Positions 24,400 through 34,986 of a DNA stretch of 64,000 bases are shown here, piece after piece. The notes under the pieces are model-generated. The model was not told the origin of the DNA, searched no databases, and saw only the letters and a program-made list of their open reading frames with translations. A program made the position numbers and the translations under genes. The stretch is from Phycomyces nitens (lineage: Eukaryota > Mucoromycota > Mucoromycetes > Mucorales > Phycomycetaceae), in contig JAHRBC010000001.1 of the NCBI GenBank assembly GCA_022702545.1, forward strand, positions 7,998,001 to 8,062,000. The letters run 5' to 3'. Positions within the stretch are counted from its first letter, which is position 1, and each line of letters begins with the position of its first letter.

Positions 24400-26691
24400 A
24401 TGACGACTTCGTACTTTTCCAAGTATCCCAAGAGAAAACGAGGTCCAGGCTTAAAGGTGGATCTTGAAAAACTGTGGTCATCTTCAAAGTTAGATGATAC
24501 AGTTGAAATCGAAGGAAACAAAACCTTAGCAGCATCTGTTAAGGCTAGTGGACGGAATACTAGAAAGCGTCTAGAGGTATTTATTGAATAACGCTCACTT
24601 ACAATTCGGTTTATGTTAATTTTTCTTCTAATAGGATAAAAATACGACAAAAGAAAATAAAAGTGATCGATCCGGTGAGGTGGAAAGCTCTTGTATGAGT
24701 GAAGAAGAAGATGAAACAGTGGATGAAATTGGATACAAACTGAATGAAGAAGATGCTACTAAATTCGAGCAATCCTTACTTTCTGATACTGGCTCACCTT
24801 ATATGCTGAAGAATGGTCACAACTTTACCAGTAGCTTCAAAAAGTTCCAATCAAGAGCATATCAGGAAGCAAGGTCTTCTGGCTTATTCATCAACGCCAA
24901 TATTCATGAAATATTGTAAGTAGGCCTTATATGGATCATTCATTAGTACACATTCTGAATGGCACCAATTTAGATCTTTATATCATACAATATTGTTGCG
25001 AAAAGACCAGAATAGCCAATTAATGTCAAATGTAATTGGACTCAACAATATTCAAGAGTTTCACACAGAACTCTTGAATAAATATGTTGACAAAAATATA
25101 AAGGTGGAAAATAATTTATTCCTTGAACTGATCAGCATCTTCAGAGTGAGTATCTAATAATGTCATCTGGCTTACTTTGACAGCTTACATCCTTTTTTTT
25201 AGAGTGTGAATGAGAATTCTGATCGTAAAACACTTAAAATTAAACTATACAATCTATACGAAGCTGCCGACCCATTGGATTCCAAAATAATCGATATTTT
25301 AGTAAATCTGTAAGTAAAACACATATGACCCAATAAAATATTTCTGTTTGGAGGTCTAACATGTAATACATAGCATAAACAAGTTGCCTGGCAGTATTCT
25401 TATAAATGAAGAGATCAAAGAATTCGAATTGATAACGAATTATCTCGACATGGTCTTCAGCCCAATTTTCCATGATCCCCAAAAGAAACTGATGTACAGA
25501 TGGTAGGTACAAACGCAAAGATCGTCTGATCGTCAAGCCAAAAAATATATACACCAACGGCTTTTTTGTAACTAGGCTAAACAAAGCAACGGAGTCTTTG
25601 GGCGATAGATATCCTGATGGTGGCAGTTGAATTATCAGCCAAAGACAGATTTCTTGCTCCACTGGCTCCTGTGAAGTGAAAGCAGATTATATGAAAAATA
25701 ATACTGTAGACCAAATGGATGGTTAATGGTTCCAGGTAGTTAAACAGGATGGCCATATCACTGACCATGCTCTCAACTGCCTCCCCAGGTCCATCAAAAC
25801 GCCAGTGTGGTGCGATTGGTAGCAATGCTTACTTTTTTTGCTGCGTGCTATTGATCAAACCACTCGTCAATGTCCAATTCCTCCCGAACCACATCCTCGT
25901 CAAATCCTCATTGACCTTGCAATTTCCTCCTGAAGCTGTGCTTAGTACGAAATTTTCTTGGCTCTGTTGTGCGATCAGATTCGTAATGAGGCTGCATGCT
26001 CATGTTGACGACAATCCATGTCTGGTATCTGTAGGAGTGATAGAGGGAGGAACCCCAGAGGATCGGCTCACCACCGTGCATAAAGGGAGAACTATGGAAA
26101 CGATTATCTTCCTTGACCAATTACCAAAAAATAATTGGGACAATAAAAATTGGCATATCCAACATTTGGACGATTACCTTTGGGATATAAAAAAATGAGA
26201 AATTAAAAGGATAATTCCAAGTGAGTATTCTACTGTCAATCTTTTCCATTTTATCAAAAACAAGCATGATAGGCAAAAATTAAGACAACAAAAAAATTGA
26301 CAGGGTCTAGCTTTTGAAGATAGATTTGCGTTCATTCATTTTGGATCTGAAACTAAAGCTTCGACTTTTTATCACATTTGTTGTATTCAGAAAAAAAGCT
26401 TATATGAAGAAGGCGTAAGGATTAACATAAACCCAAGTTTATTAAATAACAAGCCAATTGCCTACGTGAGTTTTTATCATTTTATATGAAATAAAATAAA
26501 ATCAATGAATACACTTGATATTTTTGTTAGATCTCCAAAGTACAGCCCCGAATTGGTTTATCTTTAAGATTGACATGCAAACGTTCTATCACCACCAGTA
26601 CTAGTGATAATTTATCAAATAAAAGCTTGGAAAATATTGATGAAGGGAATAAGGATATTGAAATGACCAAATCAAAAGAAAATCAAGTGTA
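24400..26691 (+). pseudogene. Unrecognised multi-intron gene, apparently disrupted in its 3' half
   Basis: The first half looks genuine. ATG 24400 opens MTTSYFSKYPKRKRGPGLKV. Five introns with clean GT..AG sites keep one frame through NKLPGSILINEEIKEFELIT and HDPQKKLMYRWLNKATESLG. The frame then hits TGA right after DRYPDGGS (about 25627). In-frame reading past that stop continues SCEVKADYMKNN before another stop at about 25723. Between 25720 and 26220 all frames are interrupted. Two more exon-like pieces (26304-26465 and 26531-26691, ending MTKSKENQV) again splice cleanly. The spaced R-x-PD and E-x-K are reminiscent of PD-(D/E)XK-nuclease-like proteins that, as I recall, are expanded in Mucorales; that link is tentative. 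It is either a decayed member of such a family or a gene with structure I could not resolve. Confidence 0.5.
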
Positions 26692-26949
26692 GAGAGAGAC
26701 AAATATAACTACAGTCAAGTTACGGGAGCTCACTTCCCGTAACTCAGTGAGATTGTACTGCTTCGTTTATTGCTTCAAGTTTTCCAACTACTCGTATGCT
26801 TTATTTTCCAGTAGTTACCTAGTACATAATTTGGACTAAACTATGTATCCATAAAACTTGTTTTCATCCAGATCATAAAATCTTTTATATAATCAACTTT
26901 ACCTAAATATCTTTAAATCAACTCTTCATTATATCATTAAGCATTATGG

Positions 26950-27297
26950 TAAGGCATAACTAGATCCACAATTATAACTTTAGTTTATAGCTTTTGGTCA
27001 AATATTCATCAATTTGTCCCATTTTTTCACCTGTAAAAATCATCCAGCATTAATTTTTCGCCATTTGCACCAAAAAGTCGATTTTCGATACCCTCTTATG
27101 AATTCTCAAGGACCTCAGACCAGTCTGAAAATTTGCAATCTTTTACTTCTAAGTAAAGCTGTAAAGGATAGTAATATGAGTTGTTCAGTGCTTGTCTGGC
27201 TGGTAACAAGTGCGTACTTGTGGAGATATTAGAGTCTCTAGATCTGTCGGAATTTGTAAAGTAGTGTATATAAAAGGCAATTAGACTATTTACACCA
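26950..27297 (+). repeat. Dispersed repeat A, copy 1
   Basis: About 345 bp closely matching 53055-53397 in the same orientation, from the AGGCATAAC end to TATTTACACC. Shared blocks include CAAATATTCATCAATTTGTC, GGACCTCAGACCAGTCTG and GAGATATTAGAGTCTCTAGA. A TATA-like TATATAAAAGGCAATT lies about 20 bp before the end. No inverted termini and no coding capacity were seen. It could be an LTR-like or 5'-end fragment of a mobile element. The palindromic element starts 3 bp after this copy ends. Confidence 0.75.
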
Positions 27298-27299
27298 CA

Positions 27300-27468
27300 T
27301 ACTGGTTTTTTACCAAATTTTGTCAGTCTTGTCAATCTTTATTGGTGCAGTGGGGAATAATTATTGATGTTTTTCCCTCGGATCCTTCTGCTTTAGATCA
27401 CCAATAATTATTCCCCACTGCACCAATAAAGATTGACAAGACTGACAAAATTTGGTAAAAAACCAGTA
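27300..27468. mobile_element. Perfect inverted-repeat element (67-bp arms), Tc1/mariner-like foldback MITE candidate
   Basis: Arm 1 (27300-27366) and arm 2 (27402-27468) are exact reverse complements over all 67 bases around a 35-nt spacer. The outer ends read TACTGG...CCAGTA, so the terminal TA could be a TA target-site duplication as in Tc1/mariner insertions. The inner arm contains CAGTGGGGAATAATTATTG, which also resembles a mariner-type terminal repeat. There is no coding capacity. Perfect arms imply recent insertion or gene conversion. A transcript would form a very long hairpin. Confidence 0.7.
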
Positions 27469-28925
27469 GTTACGCAAATGCATTATGGATGCTTCAAGTG
27501 TGAGGTTCATTGTCAAATGCAATAATCATAGATCGATATAGTTTTGACATGTTTCAACGGTAAATATAACCCAGCGTTTCTCCTAATACTTTGATTCAAA
27601 AACATAAAGTGTGTCTATCTTTCTTATGTTTTGGTATAATAAGCAGTCTACACAAATGCGCATTTACTATACAATGTGATGAATAAATAAAGTGGATATT
27701 TTCAGAATAATAAGCAGTAGAATATATAAACAGCAATAAAATAATAAATGGACATTAGAATTCTCGAGGATAAATCCATATCGCGACCAATGGCAAGATC
27801 AAGTAAAAGTATCTTTCTATAGATCAATCCATGATAACATTTAAGAATCGGAATTGAATAGACCATATTTAAAGGGACTTGTAAAGATAAATATAATTGG
27901 CAGTTGATACACGATTATAACAAGCGTGAATGTACTTTTCTTTCAAGCAGTGGTTAACAAGACTCATAAAGATGCTGGCAAGGAGTTGTAATGATATTTG
28001 CTTGGTTTCCATTCCAATTAAGTTTGGTGCCTTGGCTTTATGGGATGTCAATTGATATTCAGAATACCATGGCTGCAAGGCTGGCTAATTATTACTATTA
28101 TTAAAAACGCATATATTGCAGTGAAATATGCATATCTACATATATATCATTGTTTGTTTTGTGCCTAAATTTCCCACGTTTTTTTACATTTGATGCTTAC
28201 AGAGATTATTTCACACTTGTATTATTGTCACACATTCTATGGTAATGCGGGGAAGCCTAGAATCTGTTTATATTGTATCTTTGGAATCACTTTTACTGTA
28301 AATTAATCGTAAAATATGTCCTATAATTACATTGATCAGACCATCTGCAAAAATGTCAATAGCAGCCGGCCAATACCATCCGTATCAATGTTTGAGAAAC
28401 ATGATGCTTTAATACATTCATTGTATTCACATACAAAAACAAGACATTAAACACGTGAAAAGCAGTAATTGATGAATGTATACTATCACATTTCCTATCA
28501 TGGATATGCCAGTCACGTAATTTTAGATTACAGTGTACAGAAAAGATAATTGTTGTGTAATAAATGGATAATAATACTAATCCAATTGGCAAAATACGAA
28601 TGAAATCTGATAATCTTTTGCAGCATAACCATAGAAATAAAAAGGCTAGAGTATTCTGACAAATGAGCGTGCGAGGTACAGATGGTGAATCTGGTTTGAG
28701 AGTGTATATTGGTACCAACACCACAAAAAGGCCATTCCAAGTACTGATAAAGGAAGTATAGGAAGATGACCAATGCTTACAAATAAAGACCAAACTTATT
28801 TCTCAATTAGATTGGCAGCCGAGAATCCAACAAGCCCATTCTATTGTATAATGTGCTTATGAATATGTATGCCAATTGGCTCTAGAGGGTACCAAGAAGT
28901 CCTCTTTCTTGCGAGGCACTCACAA

Positions 28926-28943
28926 TTTTTTTTTTAAAAAAAA
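28926..28943. promoter_or_regulatory. T10A8 palindromic tract upstream of RIB3
   Basis: Ten T followed by eight A, 182-199 bp before the RIB3 start. It has the same architecture as the tracts before GCN2 and BCP1. A nucleosome-excluding promoter role is inferred. Confidence 0.4.
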
Positions 28944-28979
28944 GTCATTAGTCGGCCTCTCAACCTCAGATCCGACCGC

Positions 28980-28986
28980 TGACTCA
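28980..28986 (+). promoter_or_regulatory. Gcn4-type TGACTCA site upstream of RIB3
   Basis: A consensus TGACTCA lies 139 bp before the RIB3 ATG. Gcn4-type control of a riboflavin gene is inferred from motif and position only. A 7-bp motif is expected by chance several times in 64 kb. Confidence 0.3.
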
Positions 28987-29124
28987 GTTTGATCTTTTGC
29001 TGACACATCGACTACACAGTCCCCACATGAGCTTGACGCCTGTCTAAATCCATTTCATCCTCCCCTGCCTTTCTATTTCATACTTCTTCCTTTCTCTTAT
29101 TCATACAAGTCCGCATATTTTACC

Positions 29125-29896
29125 ATGCAGCAAAAATACGAACAACATGAGTTTCACCCAGTCGCAGATGCCGTAAAGGATTTTGGTAACTACCTTTCAT
29201 CTCACTTGGTTACCTCTAACTGACCCTTTCTATTCCTCAGCCAATGGAGAGTTTGTCATTGTAATGGACAATGAGGATCGCGAGAACGAAGGTGATTTGA
29301 TCATCGCAGCAAAGACTGTGACAACCGAGCAGATGGCATTCTTGATCCGCTATTCAAGGTACAGTGGATTACACCTAGCTTGCAATGAAAAGAGTGGAAT
29401 GGCTAAGTGAGATGTGAATGTGGGGTTTAGTGGATATGTATGTGTTCCTTCCACAGACGAACGCCTGGACGCATTAGAGCTGCCCCTAATGGTCCCCAGA
29501 AACACAGAGTTGATGAAGACAGCCTATACGATTTCTTGCGACTATGTACATGGTACAACTACTGGTATTTCTGCACACGACCGTGCCTTGACAGCCCGCA
29601 AACTGGCCGACCCTACTTCGGTTGCCTCTGACTTCTCCAGACCCGGACATATCTTGCCATTGCGCGCAGTTCCCGGGGGAACTTTTGAACGTTTTGGTCA
29701 TACTGAGGCAGCCGTTGATCTGTGTAAGTTGGCTGGGTTACCAGAAGTGGCATGTATTGGAGAGCTCGTCAAGGAGGATGATCCCTCGGGAAGCATGGCT
29801 CGCCGTGACGATTGCTTTGCCTTTGCAAAGAAGCACAACATCAAGATGATCACCATCAAGGATCTGATTGAATGTAGACGCCAGGTTAACATCTAA
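29125..29896 (+). CDS. RIB3: 3,4-dihydroxy-2-butanone 4-phosphate synthase (riboflavin)
   Basis: Converts ribulose 5-phosphate to DHBP plus formate, one of the two branches into riboflavin. Three exons: 29125-29185, 29241-29358 and 29431-29896, each joint with GT..AG and intact phase. Key motifs: [20 protein letters not shown] (Asp/Glu acidic metal and substrate site), [37 protein letters not shown] (substrate loop), [13 protein letters not shown] and [15 protein letters not shown] (His-Thr-Glu site). The start gives [13 protein letters not shown]. The protein is about 214 residues, the usual length of monofunctional fungal Rib3; no GTP cyclohydrolase II domain is fused. The 3' end converges on the GH31 gene with 197 bp between stops. 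Confidence 0.96.
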
Positions 29897-30093
29897 AAAA
29901 AAAGAATGACTCGCTGTACTCTTTTACCATCTTCTTTTTATTCTACTGCAGACTCTTTTCTTGTATATAAATGTATGCATCCTACCCTTTTCCTCTCTTA
30001 ATATTCTACATTTGAAAAAAAAGATATTTTATTTTACTTTATCAATGACCAAAAACCAAAAGAGACCATTCATCTCAAGGTGAACAATGGTGA

Positions 30094-32949
30094 TTAGGTT
30101 CCATTCTTTTGATTAATCTGGTGGTGGTTGTAATGGTCGCTTGCAAATTCAAGAAGCTTGTTGAGCAAGCCATCGTCTTCTCGAGGCTCCTTTATGAATG
30201 CGGCAGGGAGACCAAATGGTGTATCGATAGTTACATACTTGCCATCAGCCGGATAATATTTTCCCGTCCAGATGTGTCGCCAAAAGATCTCTTTTGTGTT
30301 TTCTTTCGGGAAATAGACCTTGACGAATGTGGTCGAAGGCGAGAGAGTCGGGGCAACCAAGAGTGCTGAGCCAAGCATGAATTGCTGGTAGGTCAATTCG
30401 CGAACTGTAGGATCACTGGGATAGTAAAGCACAAGGTGGCGCATCAGTGGCCATCCCTTTTCATTTGCCTCTCGAATTAGGTGCTTTCTATAAGGTGACA
30501 GAGACTTGAAGAGCTTGGCAGTGTGCGAGAAATGAATGTAGGACTCTATTGTTTTCCGTAGGCTATTATAAGCATATGTTTCACGAGTTTAGCATCCCAA
30601 ACCATACCTTCAGAATCGTAAAACTGCGCATTACTTTCAGGTATGGTGCCTAGTTTGAATAATTGGGTAAGTAGAGTACTTTTTGGGGTGCCAATTACCT
30701 TCGTGTGTCCTGAATACGGCCGTGAATGCGGCCAGTTCCATCCACCGATACAACAAATCTCTGGACCGAGTGATCTTTAGACCGGGCATAAGACCCTCCA
30801 AGGTGGTGTAGCCTCCAATGTCACTATGAGTAACAGAGAATCCAGAGAATCCACCCGAGAGCATGCCAATTACCTAAGATCATGTATATATATATATATA
30901 TATATATATATCAATAGACATTTTAAAGAATACTACTTGGGAGCCATGAAGCTTACAGCACTCTTGATTCCGTCGTTTTGGTCCCATGTCACATTTTGGT
31001 CGCCAGCCCACATCAGATTCATATAGCCTGGCGAGCGTGTGTATCCAGATCTATAAAAGTTCACCGCTTCATTCTCCAGACCTAGCTCCTTAATGACTTC
31101 ATGGTTAAGACTAGCCCAGTCTTCAGGGTATCGGTTGTGATAGGTCTCTGGAGCAATGCCAGAGTGAAGACTGGCTCTCTTTGAGCTATAAGGAAGATAT
31201 TCACCGAAATCGGCCATCATCCCTAAGCAGCACTTGAGTTTCATAATCTTATCTCTCTATTTTGTTTGGTTTGCCCATACCTGATACACCTGCTTCCCAA
31301 ACTTGGTCCTTGAGTACCTGCTTGAACCATATTCTAGCTTCCGGGAAAGTAATGTCCAACAGACCGGCCTCAAAGTCAGGACCACTGTTGATAATCAGAG
31401 TCTTGGACTCGGAAGGATTCGAGGGATCTTTGACAAGGTATCCCTTGTTCTGTGCCTCCAGAAATAGATTCCTACGTGCACCTTGCTTGTCCTCGACATT
31501 GATAAGAAAGGGATTTACATAAGACAGTACACGAACTGAGCCATTTTCTTGATGGAGCATTTCCTGTACAAAGTCTTTCCAATGTGGATATAGGCTATTG
31601 TCACTTTCCCAATTCCACCAAAGACGCTTGAAAGAAATCTTGCTGCCAATGTTCTGGACGCGTCTACCACACCAATCCTGCAACCATACTGCAGCCAAAG
31701 GTGTGTCGTAGCTTTTTAGCTGCTTGACAATATCGCGCACCTTGACAGCACCGCCCTGTATGCCTGCTACAGCACCTTCGGAGATCCAGTCAGGCAGGAC
31801 AGTCATACGACCACAATAGAGGGTGTATTCTGATATCAAGTCCAGCATGGAATCTCCGTCTAGTATGCGACCTTTAATCGAGATATTAGTCAATATCACA
31901 ATATCCACAAAGATGTGTTTGTGTTTATCTGTCATGTCTACAATTCCAACCCATCTTACCTGTCATTGTGTTTGAATTAAGACGGACAACAACTCGGTCA
32001 TGTTGTTTGAGATCAAAACTGGCATATTCAGATGTCTCGAGAAACAAACATTGGTTATCTGTAGTAATATACTGAGGGACCGAGGCATATGTGGTAAAAT
32101 AGTCTCCACCTGCAAACTCTCCGAACATGCCAAATGAAGAGTTCAAAAGAGCAGTAATCTACAAAAAAAATATCAGATTAATACTAAAGAAAAAGAGAAA
32201 GAAAGAAAAGCGATCCAACTTACGGGCTGATCACCACGACCAATTCCCTGTTCTCTAGAATTGGGATCTCGAGGGTCAATAGAGAGTGAGAGGTTGGATA
32301 GACAAGATTTACCTTACAAACACCGGGACCTTTTGGCCTTTGAAAGAAGTGTAGCTAAACTGTTCTCCAAACCCATAGAATTCTTCTTCCTTTCTGCTTC
32401 TGTAGGTCAAGATGACTCTGTTGTGGTCAACCATAGAAGGATCCTTGTGCAAGAATTTGGCACTAAACTGGAGCTGGCGAGGCGATACTACCCTAAGTGT
32501 AAAAGTATAGTCTAGATGGGTTGGCTGGATAAGTTTTGTGGTCAGTCCACCAAAGATAACTATGCTTTCGTCAGTGTGCTCCACATGGGTGATGGTTTGA
32601 AGATGAGTTGGATCTTGGTCGTGCTCAATAATCTTGAACACGCCTCCTTCTCCAGGGCCAATATCATCGGTCCCACTGGTTGATGATAAGAATGGAGTAT
32701 GGTCAAGAGCTAAATAAACACCATAAGATAAGGACATTTGCTTGGTCTGTAGCCCAACAGAATCTTACATTTCCATATGATACGCTCTTTACTGTTTTTA
32801 ATCACAAGTGCTTCGATCTGTGCATCCAGATGGACACTAAAGTCTCCAATTGTATAGGCTTCATCTGCTACTGCAGTTCCAATTGATAGGCGAGGTTGAA
32901 TTAAGTCTTGAGTGCCCAGCCCGATATTATTAAGAACTGATTGCAACAT
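30094..32949 (-). CDS. GH31 glycosidase with sulfoquinovosidase-type active-site signature
   Basis: Retaining alpha-glycosidase of family GH31. The N-terminal beta-sandwich exons (32949 to about 31980) include SIGTAVADEAYTIGDFSVHL and EEFYGFGEQFSY. The barrel (exon to 31249) gives PDWISEGAVAGIQGG, WLQDWCGRRVQNIG and FKRLWWNWE. The catalytic nucleophile is the Asp of MADFGEY (codon 31211-31209). The acid/base is the Asp of MWAGDQNVTW (codon 31001-30999). HSDIGGYTTLEG and TAVFRTHEGN follow. The layout matches the sulfoquinovosidase YihQ group more closely than maltases. Arg (31626-31624) and Trp (31617-31615), spaced i,i+3, and Tyr of GGYTT (30810-30808) coincide with the Arg-Trp-Tyr sulfonate-binding triad I recall for E. 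coli YihQ. No signal peptide is obvious, so it is probably intracellular. A TA-repeat intron lies near 30883-30911. It may instead be a glucosidase of the same subfamily. Confidence 0.85.
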
Positions 32950-33173
32950 GGTAAAGAAAAGTATGGAATGAAATGAAATGAGATTAAATGCGCATTAATT
33001 GATTTCTATATATTTTTTTATTTAAAGTCAGTATCAAGCAAGATTAAAAGCACGTCATCTTGACACACATAGCATTGTCTTTGTAGAGCTAAAAACCTGT
33101 AGGCTAATGTTAAGATGAATAATTGATATTAGTTTATTACAGAAAGACATTGGCAGTCCAGGTAATTTATGTA

Positions 33174-34746
33174 TTATTGCGGATTACGCACAGTGTGGGA
33201 CCAGCGGGTAAGTCTATCAAAGGTTGCGTCTAGGCGTTCACGAGTATAGGGTGGTTGTTCAAGTGCAGTGGCTCTGTCCCGTTCAGAATCCAAGAGGGCT
33301 CTCTCGTAGCGTACCCGATGAGACTCACACATCATCTCATCTTCAACTGGTCCAACCTGTCTATGATCACCATGTCCAATATGGCAAACACTCGATAGTG
33401 GCACATAGGGTGTATTCCATATCACTTTCTCAACTCCATCCACAAAGCACCTCACTTCTGTCAATAGCCGTGAACGGGCTCTCCAGGCATGTACTGATTG
33501 CTGAAAGGTACGAAGGTCATGGATGTCCAATTCAGCCATCAGGGTCTATTTTTTATACATAAAACAATGAGCCACATTTCATCACCTAGGTCTCCATGCT
33601 TACATCAAGCATGTCTGCTTTCATGTCTTTTTCCTCTCTTTCTTCCAGCTCTCGGCTAGTCAATATTGGCTGTAAATCTGCCTGAATGCCTAGAAATTTA
33701 TTGGCTTAATATATCAGCCAGCCCCCCCCCCCCTTGGACAATTTACCTTTGGACACTGGCCTCGAATGTCTTTCTACTACCGGTCGAGTGGCCCGGTAGC
33801 GTTGTTCGAGTAGCTAAAAAAAAGAAAAGCAATATATTCAGCCAGACTGCATTGAATTGAATTGAATTGCATTGAATTGCATCTCGTTTCCTTTAACCCA
33901 CTCATACATACCCTCACACGCTCATTCATCGCGGTTTCCATTGTAGTGCACCTTTCTTCAATGGTCTGTAATAGGCTTTGTTGTAATGCATTCTCAGATA
34001 GATTCTGCCACGACCCAGACGAGATGGTCGGCTGTCTCTTGGAGTGAGAGTCATGGAGTATGTCCTCCTCTGTTGAGGGTCCTGCATAAATATCGGCTGC
34101 AGCTGTCCTCAATTCTCTGTCAGTCATTGATAATGCACTTCCTCTCCTGGCACGAGGTGTCAAGGATATCTTTTGGTCGTTATCAACCAACGATCGAGGG
34201 CGAGGGCGAGCCAGCCGTATCTCTCTAATGGTCTCTAGTGAGTGCTCGATTGCCTGTCGAATGTCTAGTGGTGCATCCTCGAACAATGTCGAATGTCGAC
34301 TGGGTCCATCGGTTTCAATCCGGGAGAATCCAATGCGTTTCTCGCGAGGTTCTGACTTGAATGAGCGGTCAACTGTAAGTGGGGACTTGCGTTCACCGAG
34401 AACACTTGTGCTTTTCCTACGCATGCTGGAACCTCTGGATGTCTCGAGTGGATCATTGGTTGATAAATGTCCACTAATGATCTCTTGGACAGCCGAGTGA
34501 TTAGACCGCTGACTTGCCGAGACTTGCGAGTAGCCAAATAATAAACAAGGATAGATTGAGTATGGTTTTGGCTGAAATGTTCTCAGGAATGACTTACAAA
34601 CCTGGTGAGATATTTTTGGGAATCCTATGTGGTGAATAGGAGAATAGATGGCGGTCTGTGCTCGGGTGATTGATGCTCGCGCTATTGTAGTTGAATGCAG
34701 AGTCGGTCGATGGTGTGCCATCCAAAGTGTATTGATGAGATGACAT
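33174..34746 (-). CDS. Unrecognised Ser/Arg-rich protein with coiled C-terminal part
   Basis: The start at 34746 gives MSSHQYTLDGTPSTDSAFNY. A long exon (about 34530-33915) encodes a disordered basic region (SSMRRKSTSVLGERKSP, ARPRPRSLVDNDQKISLTPR) followed by a helical stretch ENALQQSLLQTIEERCTTME. Small exons follow (LLEQRYRATRPVVERHSRP, then GIQADLQPILTSRELEEREE). The last exon (to 33174) reads AELDIHDLRTFQQSVHAWRA and a charged helical tail ending SHTVRNPQ. One intron contains a G12 run on this strand. I recognise no domain. It lies 240 bp after the myosin stop on the same strand, raising the question whether it relates to the missing myosin tail, but the myosin reading frame closes cleanly first. 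Confidence 0.6.
33722..33733. repeat. Intronic C12/G12 homopolymer
   Basis: Twelve C on the plus strand, G12 in the sense of the unrecognised gene, placed just inside a GTAAAT..TAG intron. It could form a G-rich structure or vary in length. A similar C13 run lies at 63613-63625. Confidence 0.85.
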
Positions 34747-34986
34747 ACGGATATCTTTCTTTTTATAAATAATAATAAAGAAATGATCGCATTGTCAAGG
34801 CTTCTTCGTTTTTTTGTAAGGATGACTTTGAAGCACAGCCTAACTGCACCATGGGTGACGTGGAAGAAAAAGAGAGGGATTGTGCATCTGGAAGGCTTGG
34901 AGGGTTTATTAAGGAAAAGAAAGAGCAAAAGAATAATTTACAAAGAAGTATAGACTATGTTTGATACAATGGAATGAATAGGTAGG

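Larger units (their letters stand above)
26692..29124. other. Repeat-rich intergenic region upstream of RIB3
   Basis: Holds dispersed repeat A (copy 1), the 169-bp perfect palindrome and long AT-rich sequence. ORFs at 27869-28078 (-) and 28356-28793 (-) show no recognisable protein. The last 200 bp carries the RIB3 promoter elements listed separately. Confidence 0.5.

Noticed and set aside
28356..28793. A 145-codon minus-strand frame with membrane-like segments
   Set aside because: AT-driven hydrophobicity. No domain, no plausible splice context and no conservation clue.
33777..34928. A single uninterrupted 383-codon frame covering part of the gene downstream of myosin
   Set aside because: Its ends read through introns (for example the GTTTGTAAG donor near 34600). 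The better model starts at 34746 and splices; the middle part is retained as the main exon.
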